Source: Fistulifera solaris (Eukaryota > Bacillariophyta > Bacillariophyceae > Naviculales > Stauroneidaceae). Taken from it: DNA of 64,000 nt. This document shows, one piece after another, positions 1-11,019 of the stretch; the first letter of the stretch is position 1, and the number at the start of each line of letters is the position of its first letter. The position numbers and the translations under genes were made by a program. Location of the stretch: positions 248,001-312,000 of the forward strand of contig AP026172.1 of the NCBI GenBank assembly GCA_030295235.1, read 5' to 3'. The notes under the pieces were generated by a model. That model saw only the letters and a program-made list of their open reading frames with translations, searched no databases and was not told the DNA's origin.

Positions 1-1
1 T

Positions 2-639
2 CTCCGGGAATATTCCACCAACCACTACTCGGTCGTCTCCTACTTCATGTCAAGATTGGCGATCGAAACGCTGATTACAGCAATTCAGATTTTTGTTCTT
101 TGTCTATTGACCTACTACTTGATTGGTATGCAAGGGGGATTTGGTATTTTCTACACTGCAATATTTGCGCTGGCAATGTCAGGCACTGCACTGGGCGTGG
201 CCGTGGGATGCTCGACTGTGGATCCCAAGATGGCTATTGAACTATTGCCGGTAATGATTGTTCCGCAAATTCTTTTGCCGGCATCTTTGTTCAGATTGAT
301 TTGATTCCGAAGGTAAGAAAGATAACATAACTTGTCGCATTGCCTCACGATACCCTTTTCACTCATAATCGTTACTTTGTGTAGTTCCTGCGATGGGCCC
401 GCTATCTGTTTGCCCTTACTTATGCGCTTCGAGTCCTTGTAGTCAACGAGTTCGAAGATTGCGCGTCTGAAGAATTCTCGCAGTTGAATCCGCTCAATTA
501 TTGTCGTATAGTCCTCGAAAACACCGATTCAGATCCAGACGAGACATGGTGGAACTGGATTGTACTTGTATCTCTGTTCGGCTTTTTCCGTCTTCTCGCC
601 ATGCGAATTCTTCAAGTGAAAGCAATGAGATACTATTAA
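2..639 (+). CDS. ABCG-type ABC transporter, C-terminal membrane part (partial)
   Basis: This is the 3' end of an ABC-2 type (ABCG/White-like) half transporter; the ATPase part lies left of the window. The frame is open from base 2 (REYSTNHYSVVSYF, then several hydrophobic segments), which matches the membrane domain of ABCG exporters. An intron lies at 313-384 (gtaaga...gtag). After it come FLRWARYLFALTYALRV, an acidic loop, the final helix and the stop TAA at 637-639. The frame breaks by one base at the T run 273-276: adding one T gives PQILFAGIFVQIDLIPK, the usual ABCG sequence before the last extracellular loop, whereas the sequence as given runs into a stop at 302. I infer a sequencing indel. 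The substrate cannot be told from this end of the protein. Confidence 0.85.
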
Positions 640-1083
640 CAATATGTTTGCTACGTATGAGGAAGACAGATTCAGCCTCTCTATTAAGTACTTTTCTTTC
701 GTCGAAAGTTGTTACCCTCAGCGTGACATGACTCGAGTCCAGTGTGTTCACGAAATACTTCCATGCGTGATATTACCAGGTACGCTAGGTATGACGCAGA
801 AATGCGATGAGTTGGCCATTCCCGTTGAACAAAAACGGATGATGTGTTCATCACAGTCACCCGAAACGAGAGGATTTGATTGGCTGAAACCGCCATTAAC
901 AATATAGAATCAGATATAATGTAGAGACTTTTCCGTTCTGACTTCAACGTCATCACCCAACAACATAAGAAAAACCATCCTCTCAAAATCGCGGAAGCAA
1001 ATTGCGTTCATCCTCATCAAAATCAACCATCAACTCACGCCCGTACAAGTACAAGTAGTTATAATCACTAGCCATCCAATACC
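640..1083. other. Intergenic spacer before the light-harvesting gene
   Basis: No supported gene. The spacer holds the 3' flank of the transporter and the promoter of the light-harvesting gene. The short open frames here have no protein-like features. I see no clear repeat. Confidence 0.6.
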
Positions 1084-1943
1084 ATGAAACTTCCTGCTGC
1101 CATCTTTTCGCTTCTCCTTCTCAGCCCGGCTCTGGGTTTCGCACCAAATAAGGCTTCGAAAACGTCCACGGCCTTGCAGAATGACTTGTTTAAAGAACCT
1201 AGTGGCGACAAGAAGAGTGAAATGTCCAAGGCACTTCCTTTTGTGAAACGACCGAAACTACTTGATGGAACCCTCGCAGGAGATGTAGGCTTCGAGTAAG
1301 TCTGAAGTTGATTTGGGTGACTTTTGTTTGATACTCTGCCTTCCCTCACTTGGCAGTTCTTCTCCGACAGTCCTTTTGGTTTTGCCGGAAACGACATTCC
1401 CACTCTCGTTTACATGCGGGAGGCTGAGATCAAACACTGCCGCTTGGCCATGCTTGCTGTGGTCGGATGGCCCATTGCTGAGCTTTTTGATAAGCCCATT
1501 GCCGAGACGTTGGGCTTGCCGACTGCTTTGACCAAGTCGGGAGCTTCTCCGTCGGTCCTCAATGGTGGACTTGATCGAATCGATATTGCGTACTGGGTAA
1601 GAAATGAGGGAAAGTGATCATATCAATTACCAATTAATAGGCTTCATCTCACTCGAGCGTTGCTCTTGTTTAGGTTGCCGTTGCTGCTTTGGCCGGAATT
1701 GTCGAGTTGGAGAATGCAAAAGTCAAAGAAGAGAAAGGAAAGAAATACACACCGGGTGACTGCGGATTTGACCCCCTTAACTTATATCCTAAGAGCGACG
1801 CGGATAAGAAAGTAATGCAGACGAAAGAAATTAAGCATGGCCGCGTTGCAATGATGGCCATTTTGGGTTTCGTCGCCCAGGAAGCTCTCTACCGAATCCC
1901 TGTCGTTCAAGAGACGCCAATCTTTTTCAAACCTATTTTCTAA
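1084..1943 (+). CDS. Fucoxanthin-chlorophyll a/c light-harvesting protein (LHC family)
   Basis: Antenna protein that binds chlorophyll and fucoxanthin in the plastid thylakoid. Three exons, 1084-1295, 1371-1596 and 1674-1943, joined by GT-AG introns of 75 and 77 nt, give 235 residues. The N-terminus is a bipartite diatom plastid presequence: a hydrophobic signal peptide (residues 2-18) ending at LGFAP, an ASAFAP-type cleavage site. Then come the LHC entry segment GDVGFDPFGFA (completed across intron 1), helix 1 with the chlorophyll-binding pattern EIKHCRLAMLAVVGW, a middle segment (GGLDRIDIAYW) and helix 3 with EIKHGRVAMMAILGF. The length fits the family. The subgroup (Lhcf, Lhcr, Lhcx or the Lhcz/q-like types) is not certain; the VKRPKLLDGTLAGDVGFD start and long loop suggest one of the less abundant groups. 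No frame problem. Confidence 0.95.
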
Positions 1944-3030
1944 TTAATAAAGAATTGCGCAGTATGTCATTTAAATTGCTAATATGTCTAGGTTTTGAAG
2001 CATGAGGTTGTTTGTGCAATCTGTTACCTAGTACTCCACCACTTTTTCCTGTCTACAGAGCTCTCACCATAGTCGCGACGGTTTCCGTCGCGTTTGCATT
2101 TTTCGCTCCAGAAGACCCATTGATATCTCTAGCTAGCCTCAACAAGGTAAGGTTTATTGCAGTAGGTCGTTCTTTGTTAATTCGTTTACGACTCAATTTC
2201 CAGTCCCGACAATGAAAAAGTAGAATAAAAATGCGCCCTCCTGTGCAGACTTTCAGACGCTTGTTTTTTTAGGTATGATTGATAGCCTATTAAGGGTCGG
2301 CAGCACAACGGCGCGATGAAATCTGTTCCACGAAGGTTAAGGGTCAAGCAGCGCCACATCGCGATGAAATGTGTTCCACGAAGGTTAAGGGTCAAGCAGC
2401 GCCACATCGCGATGAAATGTGTTCCACGAAGGTTAAAGTGATTGAAGCGGATTGCCGGACTGTGCTGCGACGCGCTCTCTTGTCCCAAGTACTAGAAATC
2501 TAGGGTACCAGCAAGGTGCGGGAAAAAGTGTACACTCACGTAGGCCCCCGTAGAGAAATGTACCAAGCAGAGGTGCGTTCCCGTGTCTCCCAGGTACCTG
2601 GTAACAACGAATTCCGTCGACTGCCTGTACAAGTAGACTTTGTAGTTTGCTCGTTGAAGTTTGTTGTTCGCGCCAGCTAAGGTTAATGTTCACTTACGTG
2701 TCGTAGCGACACTGTTACCCTTGTCCCTTGTGCTCGTGCCTTTCCGTCGCTACATACAAAGCAATAGTAGTCACTTCATTGCTGGGTCACGGATGATAAC
2801 TATCGGTTTTAGCCTCGTCCTTTTCTTGATGAAACGAAAAAAATATGAAAGCGGCGGCAAAAGCAGCAAACCCATCTTTGTCGCAAGTCCTAGCCATTCC
2901 AGCGGCTACAACCAACGGAGTTTTACACGAACGAGCAAGAATTATTATCGATTCAAATCGATTGTTCTCCAGAATTAACGTGAATCACTGCTGCAAGATA
3001 CTTCGAAGCCTTTAAACAATCGGAGGGAAA
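1944..3030. other. Long non-coding spacer with tandem repeat
   Basis: About 1.1 kb without a supportable gene. It holds the 48-bp tandem repeat at 2294-2436 and a perfect 12-bp palindrome centred on GGTACC at 2590-2601. Open frames such as 2012-2215 and 2186-2488 (-) show no family features; the latter is repetitive only because it reads the 48-bp repeat. Confidence 0.55.
2294..2436. repeat. 48-bp tandem repeat, about three units
   Basis: Two exact 48-bp units (2341-2388 and 2389-2436), each starting GGGTCAAGCAGCGCCACATC, follow a diverged first unit at 2294-2340. The unit length is a multiple of three, so the reverse strand reads as a 16-residue protein repeat, but nothing else suggests that it is coding. 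Confidence 0.9.
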
Positions 3031-6000
3031 ATGTGGAACAGCAACAACAATCCGAACGATCATCGGAATCGACATTACCCACCACAGCCACCGCCGGGCT
3101 ATCATTACCGTCAATCGCCTCCTACGTACCCCGATCCGCGGTACCCCCCGCATCATCCTCCCTACGGATACGGTCCTTACTGGCCTCCGCCGCAACATCA
3201 GCCTCCTCACGGTGAACGCCCCCGGAGCGGCAGCCACGGAGAGAACGTTTATTACCCGGAATTCAGGCACCACCCCGGAGATCATGCCAGAGAAGAAGAT
3301 ACGTTCGTGCCCGTCGCGCACCCAGAGGACGAGGAGGTCGCGGATGTCGCCGTTAGTGGAGTAGCTCCCCGAGGAAAACCGGAAGCCATGGCACAAGCCC
3401 TGGCGGCCGCGAAGATTGAGACGAAACGTGAAGAAATTGCGGAAATGAAACGCAAAGAGGAGGAACGCATGAAGTATGACGAAGACATGGAGGAAGATCC
3501 TGTCATGGAGGTGGAAGTCGAGGCAGAACCTATTCCAGAAGAAGACGAGGATGAAGCAATTGCCGAGCCTGTAGTTCAGTCATCGTCGCTTATCAAGAAA
3601 CCATTGGAAGCGAAAAGAAAAGCCCTAGTCGCAAGAAGAAACCAAAGCCGCCACTGTCGTCGTCAAGTTTGGAAGGTACTGGCTCAAATCTTTTGAGTCG
3701 TCCGGTGGATCCTGTTTCAGAAGTGGAGTGGGAAAATTTGGATGCATTAATGAATCAGTTCTGCCGCGTTCCTTTATTGGCAGAATTCAGTCGGCCTGTC
3801 TCGCTCTTACACCCAGAAGTAAGTATGATGTTGGGAATGTAGCATTGTGGAGCGATTTACCGGACTAACACCGGAATGTTCCGTTTTATTGCAGCTTATT
3901 TCCACTTATTCAAAGATCGTCAAGCATCCATTGGACCTTGGCCATATATGCCGAGGCATACGTCGTCGTCAATACAAAAACCTTCGCGATATACGCCTAG
4001 ACATGTGGCGCGTCTTTGCCAACTGCGTCAAGTATCATTCGCACCCGAACAACAAAGAGGCTGTCCCCTCCTTTGTTTCGATTGCTTTGCATTTGCGCGA
4101 ATTCTTTAATAATTTGTGGAACGAATATATGCTACCATCGGATCTCCCGGACAACGCTTCAACCACTATGAAAGAAATGTTCCAAACGAGACAGAAAGAT
4201 CGCAAATCAATATTGGAAAACTCAGGTGTGCTTACCATTACTCTGAAGATCACCGGCGTTACATCTCGTACAATCAGGAAATTCATCAAGGACGGTGGCA
4301 GGGTTGATGCGCTTGACACAGACGCTGTCTTTGGGCCGGATGCCAAAGAACAAGATAGAGATCTGGAAGTCGTTGTTGCGAATTTGACAAAGATTCGAGA
4401 AGACCTGATGGAGAGAGAGGACGATTATGCTCTTGAAAAATTTTACCAGGATCTAAAAGCTGCGTATACAATTGATGTTCTGGAAGAGAATCCGGCTCTT
4501 CGCAATCGCATTGGAAACCGCATTACACGTATGTTCTGGAAATTGTTCTTGCCGTTGCACGAAGCAAATACGAGAGGTGTGTCACAGTCGAGTATATGGG
4601 GCAACATTGCTGCGACTATCTGGGCCAGAGAAAGCAGTAAAAAACCGTTTTGGCCTGCACTTTGCCTCGGAATTTTGGCTCCAGAAGACCAAAGAGAGTC
4701 GTGGCACGAAAGCATTACGCAACGAAATGAAATGAGGCTCCCGGAGAAGCTTCGAGCGCCGTTGGAGGCGTCGCGAAACAAGTGTACCTTGGCACAACAG
4801 CGACAGCCCCTAAGTTACTTCATGGTTGAGTTTCTTGGAACCCACGAATTCATCTGGGTCCGCGAAACGGATATCATTGAAAACTTCGATGCAAGCAAAG
4901 ACCCGAACAAAGATGCTTCTTCTTCGAAGAAAAAGCGTGCGTCGAGAAGCGCAACGTCTAGTGTCATTGGATCGAAGACTTATGCCACGGCTCTGGAGGA
5001 ATGTACTTGGGCCATGGAAGAATACGAATCCGTGTTGCAGGATTGCTACAATAACACAAGCATTGGTGACACTGCTCAGGTCAATGAAGAAGAAGACGGC
5101 GATGATGTCAACTACAGCTACGCTGTTTTGGCACAATCCGACGACGAAGCTGACGACGAAGACACTCATGGATACGCTTATGATGATGCGACAATGTCCT
5201 TGTCGGATGTAGACGAAGCTAATTTCCTCTTGGAACATACAGGCTTACTGGACACTAGTTCTGAAGGCCGAAAGAACGCTAAAAAACGGGCACAAGCCAT
5301 GAAGAAAACGAGTATCGAGAAGCTTGGCGACACAAAGTCAAAGGGACGTAAAGATTTTAAATCAAAGAAAGAATCGAAACGAAAGGATGCCCAGCGGGCG
5401 AAAGAAGAAAAAAACTCGAGAAGCTCAGCGAGCAAAGGATTTGGATCGGGAGTTGAGGAAGGAAGAAAAAGAACTAGAAAAACGAAGAAAGAAACGTATG
5501 CGAGAGCGAGAGAAGGCTCTTCGACTAGAGACCCGCAAAAATAAAAAGCGCAGGTCGAGTCTCGGTAATGAAGACGATGATCGCGGATTGACTCTTGATA
5601 AACGAGCTAGAGCAACGGCGATAGTAAAAGCGTATCTGACACGGCTTGCACAAGATGACGACCATAAAAATCTTGGTATCGGTGGGGTAATGAACATCCC
5701 TGCGGTTATGATTGACTCGACTGGTCTTCTCGGCATGGCACTCGCTTTTCGATCTGCTGCTGGCGAGATTCCTGTCCCTGACGATGGGGACGATTCGATG
5801 GCTAGGTTGAAGCCCTGGGCTGCTGTTGACACGGAATCGCAGAAAACAAGTGCTGAGCGTATTGAAGCTCTTCAGACCAAGATACGTCTTCTAGAAGCCC
5901 ACATCAAGAAGAAGAGAAACAATATCAAGGTCCGAGGGGAGTTGACACAGGAAGCAATATCCAAACGGCTCAGTATGGAGGAGAGAATCGTTGCTGACGA

Positions 6001-6283
6001 TGAGCTGGCGCGCCGCAATCCATACAAGAAAAAGAAGCGGTACCCTTCACCAAAATCGACGACTAAGTCGAATCGGTCAAAGGAAGCAAATGACGAGACT
6101 GAAGATGACGAGGAGGACGAAGAAGATGATGCTGGAAGTGAGAAGCTACGGAGGGAGGACGACGACAACGGCGACGATGAAGATGATGACGATAAAACTC
6201 TAGAAAGTGCCAATCGCTCCGATGAAGATGTAGAGAGTGCAGCGTCTGCTGACATCGACGCTATGGACGTTGAAAACCCCTAG
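3031..6283 (+). CDS. Bromodomain protein with Pro-rich N-terminus and acidic/coiled-coil C-terminus
   Basis: Probable acetyl-lysine reader in the nucleus. The ATG at 3031 starts a Pro/Tyr/His-rich stretch and an acidic, Lys-rich linker. An intron lies at 3819-3894. The bromodomain spans the splice: VPLLAEFSRPVSLLHPE joins LISTYSKIVKHPLDLGHI, then FANCVKYHSHPNNK with the family Asn-Pro. The C-terminal half is highly charged, with a Lys/Arg/Glu-rich predicted coiled coil near 5380-5560 and acidic runs at 6090-6200. Two one-base frame breaks sit in homopolymers: A run 3613-3616 (one base short) and A run 5408-5414 (one base long). With both corrected the protein is about 1058 residues. The frame before and after each break keeps the same composition, so I read this as one gene, not two or three. 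Confidence 0.8.
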
Positions 6284-6328
6284 ATAGTACTCCGTAATTA
6301 GAATACCTTTCCACAGTCTTAATCATAA

Positions 6329-8129
6329 TCATTGGTTTAAGGAATCCAAGTGGGGCTCGAACCGAAAATGATGATCTCTCTTGTTCTGTCTCATAATTTC
6401 GAGAAACGTTTGCTCGTAGCCAGAGAAGATTAAATGATCTTTGATGATAGAAGGTAGTTTAGCTTGACAAATGCGAAATTTCATTTCATGATATGTGGCT
6501 ACTGACACGACCTACCTTCTGCCATCCTACGTGTCACGTCAATCTCAGAGAAAAAAGTATTCGGTACGTAGCATCCTGCCATACCCACCCCGTCTCTATA
6601 AATATGGATCACTTGCCCAGGAACGAAAATCTCTGGTGTGATGCGATTTGTGACATCCCTCTCGATCAAATGATCGAAGTGCTCTCGAATGAGCGGAGTA
6701 ATCGTCTTACGAATCTTGCGTACTGCGTCATCGCTGAAAATCGTAGAGTTGAAAGTTTTCAGTGCTTTCAGAATGCTATCGATATCTCGCTGACTATACG
6801 GAATCCAATCGAATTCCTATTGAGCAAACAGCATGCGTGGAAAGATGAGAAAGTGCCAAACGAATTTTGTATTGTATCAGTAGCAGCGAAACGTACCACC
6901 AGGTTGAGCAGGAGATTTGTAATAGTAGCCGCACTGCATCGTGGAATCGCATCCGAATCATTGACAACGGTGGTGATGAAGGTTGACTTTTCGGCCAAAT
7001 CTTTTGAGAGGCACGCAGGACAACCGAAGCCAACAACCTCGACTTCAAAATTGCTCAACTCGTTGAATTCGATACCTGCAATCGACGCAGCACCAGCGCC
7101 AAGCGAATGTCCCACTAATTTGAGTTTGATTTTTGACCTCCCAGCCTTTCTACAAATTTCTTCTAGAGTTGCTCGATGTTTTTCGAATAGAAACTTTCCC
7201 CCTTTCAAAATGTAACCATGAGCCTTGCCTCCTCGATATCGTTCCGAATCACACAAGATATCCGTTATCGCATCCGCAATGGATTTGGTTCCTCGGACAC
7301 CCATGATCACTTCCAAGGGCGGAGCCATGAAGCCTTTCGTCTCTTGATTGCGCGGAATAGCGACATAATGCGCGGGCTCTCCGGGTGCACTGTCCACATT
7401 GGCATAGACCAAATCCGCCGGGACGGCCGCTCCACCCAATCCTTTCTCGATGTCGCTGACCGTGTCTGCATATGCCAGCAAGGCTAATTCGAGATCGCGG
7501 TTGAGTTCGTCGACCTTGTCAATGTCAATTGTGGAACAAAATCGGTGAATTCGCGCCTTCCAACTCGGATTCTTTCGTTCATCTTCACGCTCCAAGTAAT
7601 AAATGAATGTCGTTGGAGTCAATTTGGACAAGTCGATATCACCCACATATTTATCGGCGACTTGTTTGATGAGCGCCACGTACGTCTTGACCAATTCAAA
7701 GACTTCCTCAATGGTGAGATTATCGTGTAACTCTCCTTTTTGCATTTTATCACGTGCCTGTGCTACCAAATCGACCAATGCATCATTTTGCGCTTGTTCA
7801 TTCCCACTTATGAGAGACATGAAACCTGCCGCGATTTGTTGAAAGGCCATGATGGTATCTGGATGACGTTTATCGTCGTCTTTTGCGTCAGTTGTTTCGT
7901 CGTCGAGTGCCAACGCTTTTTTGAATGTATCTTTGATATCCGAAATATCGAAAGAAAACGGATGCGATTCTTCCGATGAAGCAGAAGACTTGCGTTCTAA
8001 TAGAGTTCGAGAAGCGTGAAAGGATTGAGCGGCAATCACTGTAGCCAACAAGGCGCGCGTTTTGGTCGATTGTCGAGCCAATCGTTGAACGGAATGTTGC
8101 AGCCGTAACTTTGCCGACGATCGAAACAT
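6329..8129 (-). CDS. Class 3 (fungal-type) triacylglycerol lipase / diacylglycerol lipase-like
   Basis: Serine lipase of the alpha/beta-hydrolase fold, likely acting on acylglycerols. On the minus strand the ATG is at 8129 (MFRSSAKLRLQ); the frame upstream has no ATG. Three exons (8129-6897, 6789-6516, 6438-6329), with introns of 107 and 77 nt, give about 538 residues. The basic N-terminus with a short hydrophobic stretch (ALLATVIAAQSF) suggests an organelle leader or membrane anchor. Catalytic features are the nucleophile elbow GHSLGAG, the oxyanion segment VIMGVRGT, the aspartate in NDSDAIPR, and the family signature VPGQVIHIYR followed by a DHL His in the last exon, which is restored only by splicing GAA-G to ATCATTTA. 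It is divergent from the bZIP gene at 8884, and the start codons are about 750 bp apart. Confidence 0.88.
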
Positions 8130-8883
8130 GCGACGGGTTGTGCCCGGGGAATAATCAACTTGAATCAAACCGATCGATTTTTCAGAAAGAAAACAAAGGA
8201 AACTTTCGTGTCAAAAGAGCTTTGATTTCGGCTTCTTTAGCAACGGTTGGAATGAATTACAAAGCGTGTCTTTTGCGAAAAAGGCGTCCCGTACAATTGT
8301 CTACTTCATGGTCTGCTAAACCGCATCCATCCGGAACTGTACTGGTAACCTGTAACACTACCAGTACCCGGCCGGGGGGAGTAGTATTTTCACTGGTCCA
8401 GAAAATCTGGACCAGTAGTATTTTCAAAATGTCCCTAGCAAATCTGGGGGTGTGTTATTTACACTGGTCCAGAATATCTGGACCAGTTGTATTGTCACGT
8501 TCCCAGAAAATCTGGGCGACTGGTATTTACACGGGTCCAGAAAATCTGGACCAGTTGTATTGTCACGCTCCCAGAAAATCTGCATACTTCGTAGCCCATA
8601 GTGCAATGGATACGCAATCGAACCCAATCCTGGTTCCTGGTAAAAACTCGATACCCGAAGAAAGAGATGGACGACGACGTCGACTTGTTTTTGAGACTAT
8701 CAAATCGATTGATCATGACAACAGAGAGGCTGTTACTAGTGCGTTTATCAAGGTGTAAGGAAGCCAATAGTCGTCAAAGCTCAGGATTTTTTAGTAAAGT
8801 GAGGTCTTCACTCTTATTCTCCTGAAAAAACAAACTCGTCAGAAGCCATTTTCCCTGCAACGATTATTATCATCATCATCATC
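8130..8883. promoter_or_regulatory. Divergent promoter region between lipase and bZIP genes
   Basis: About 750 bp between two outward-facing start codons, so it must carry both promoters. It contains the palindrome array at 8392-8582 and, just before the bZIP ATG, an ATC/ATT trinucleotide run at 8865-8884. An open frame crosses it (8111-8758) but reads through the repeats and has no protein features. Confidence 0.6.
8392..8582. repeat. Array of alternating palindromes (25-bp and 15-bp hairpins)
   Basis: Three copies of a 25-bp inverted repeat at 8392-8416, 8463-8487 and 8531-8555 have 11-nt arms (ACTGGTCCAGA / TCTGGACCAGT) around a 3-nt loop; the third has one arm mismatch. They alternate with a shorter hairpin CCCAGA-AAA-TCTGGG at 8502-8516, cut short at 8570-8582 and degenerate near 8432-8449. 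The period is about 68-71 bp. Confidence 0.9.
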
Positions 8884-10826
8884 ATGCCTTCTCCGCGTGC
8901 TGCTTCTTCTTTCACAGGAAAGCGTGAAAAGCGTGTCGAATTTTCTCCGTCGCTCGAATCTATCGATCGTGATCATGAGCAGCCCGAGTCACCGCATCAT
9001 TCGAGCGCAGTCCCATGGGATACCGAGACAGGTACGAAGATGCTGATGTGCTCTCGAATGAAGGAGGTGTGTGTGTGTGTGTGTTCTCTCTCGTTTTCTC
9101 AGTCTTTTGGTGTCTTTTTACAAAACCTGGTAGACCACATGCTCTCGTATTTTCTCGGCGGAGAAATGGGGCATGGCCCGACTCCCATGTTCTCGACGGC
9201 GAACCCGAATTCGAGCAAAAAATATTACGAAGACGACGAGGATGCACCTCCTACCACACCGGCTGTTCCTTACTTTTATGCGGGGGCTCATCGTCGCAAT
9301 AATAATAAAACCGAGTCTCTGCAGCCCATGGCTGCGTCTTTGATTACTGGTGGACCCATGGTGACTTCACGACAAATATTGCGACAGTCCTCATCGACGC
9401 ATACCATGGATTCCTTGGAAAACCCATCACCAATTTCACCCGCGGCCTTGATTGGAAATGCGCACGAAAATTTAATGTTACCGCACAGTGATGATATATC
9501 TCCGCTCATTGCCTTTCAACGGCAGCAAATGACTTCGTCTTCCGATGCAAAGCCTATGGCATTTCAGCAAACTATGATAAATGGACCGGAAAAGTGGTGC
9601 CACCACCCTCAAGTAATGGAGAAACACTTTATCCGAGAAACACCGAAACGAGTCAACAACAACAACAACACATGGCCTGGTTACAAGAAATCAATGCCCG
9701 AGCCAAAATGTCGGGTCCGTCGGCGACGAGTACTCAGTTTGTACCACCGCCAATGCCCATGCAACCCGTGATGGCGTATTTCCCTCATCCTCATTTCATG
9801 GCGCAACATCCTTACTTATTTGCAGCTACCATGGCGCAACAACAGGACTCCAAAACTCCGGTCGAAAGTGAGGAGAAACGAGTCAAGCGTTTGGAGCGAA
9901 ATCGAGAGAGTGCTCGTAAAAGCCGTCGGAGGAAGAAGGAACGTTTAGAGACGCTGGAAGCCAAGGTGAACCATTTGCACGAGCAAATAGAGAACGAACG
10001 CAAGACTCTGATTCATGTCATGATTCAAAATACCAAGTCGTGGAGATGTGCGGAAATCGAGAAAGGACAGGTTCCGTCCGAGCAGGTGGTTCGCTACACC
10101 AGTCCATTTAGTCCCATGGCTCGTGCTGTCACGGAGTTTCAATACAATCGTTTACGGCAAGTAACGCTTCCGGGGTATCACAAATTCCTACTATGGTGTG
10201 TTTCGCGAGAAGATGATTTTTACACGTCGGCTCGAGAACAGTATGTGAAGCGTGTGGGTAACTCGGGAGGTGCCAACCGCTCGTCGGCCAACAAAATTAG
10301 TTCCAAACAGATCGGGGAAGAGTTGTTCAATGCTGGTACAAAGGTAGAAGAAAAAGAAGACCGCCAATTTCCAGCTTCGTCTTTTACGGATGATTATGAG
10401 AAAACGTGGCCGTTGATATGCTTCGAAATGAAATTCAGTGTCGACCAAGAAGAGAAATTCATGGCGTGTCGGAAGAAAGCCCGGGAGATTCCCAATTTAG
10501 ATTACATTCAGTCCGAAACGACCACAGCTGTTCGGACGGTCGAAAGCTTAAGCTCGGCAGTTGAATCTGTCAGCTATGCCGTGGGGAGACGTGAAGAAGC
10601 ATCGTTGAATTCCATCTTGACCCCGGCGCAGACTGCTGCCTATCAAGGGTGGCTGACACGGAACCGTAGTAAATGTCATCAAGCTTTCAACCGAGCGCAA
10701 GGGGATCAATCTCCTCTTCCGGCAGCAGACACAAGCGAGGCGGGTGTCAATCCAGCCAAGGATACCTCTCTGGTCGACATCTGCCGACGACTGAATGAGG
10801 TTCTACGAATTTCCAAACCGCAATAA
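8884..10826 (+). CDS. bZIP transcription factor with long conserved C-terminal region
   Basis: DNA-binding regulator. The basic region RNRESARKSRRRKKERL (Asn-x7-Arg pattern) is followed by a leucine-zipper-like helix, encoded at about 9870-10030. Upstream is a low-complexity Gln/Pro/Met-rich region; downstream about 250 residues include a Trp/Cys-rich segment and no recognised domain. An intron at 9032-9133 (102 nt, in frame) containing a GT microsatellite is likely: removing it joins DTET to DHMLSYFLGGEMG. The frame shifts by one base at the A run 9590-9593 (one A short): with the base added, GPEKVVPPPSSNGE leads into the Gln-rich stretch and the bZIP. The corrected protein is about 613 residues. 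There is no PAS or LOV domain, so it is not an aureochrome. Confidence 0.85.
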
Positions 10827-11019
10827 TTGAAATGTTGACTCTGTGGACCAGAAAAGCTTTATCGACCGTATCAATTATACACGTAATCAATGGAATTAAC
10901 AAATTAAGATTACAGTGTCGCGTTGAGAAGTGTCGGTTCTTTCGTTGTCAAAATCAAAATTATGATCCACGAAGCTCTATTCATTCGTCAAAAGAGCTAT
11001 GCGATCGGCTATGTATCTT

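Noticed and set aside
2186-2488. Minus-strand open frame with a 16-residue protein repeat
   Set aside because: It only reads the 48-bp tandem repeat; outside the repeat it has no protein-like composition, start context or neighbour support.
6340-6360. T-arm-like GGTTCGAGCCCC on the minus strand
   Set aside because: No matching acceptor, D or anticodon arms around it; it lies in the last exon of the lipase.
8111-8758. 215-codon plus-strand frame over the palindrome array
   Set aside because: The residues mirror the DNA palindromes (SRISGPVVLSR repeats) and the frame runs in the promoter of two divergent genes.
8884-10826. Aureochrome (bZIP plus LOV)
   Set aside because: No LOV/PAS flavin motif (GxNCRFLQ-like) is present in the long C-terminal region.
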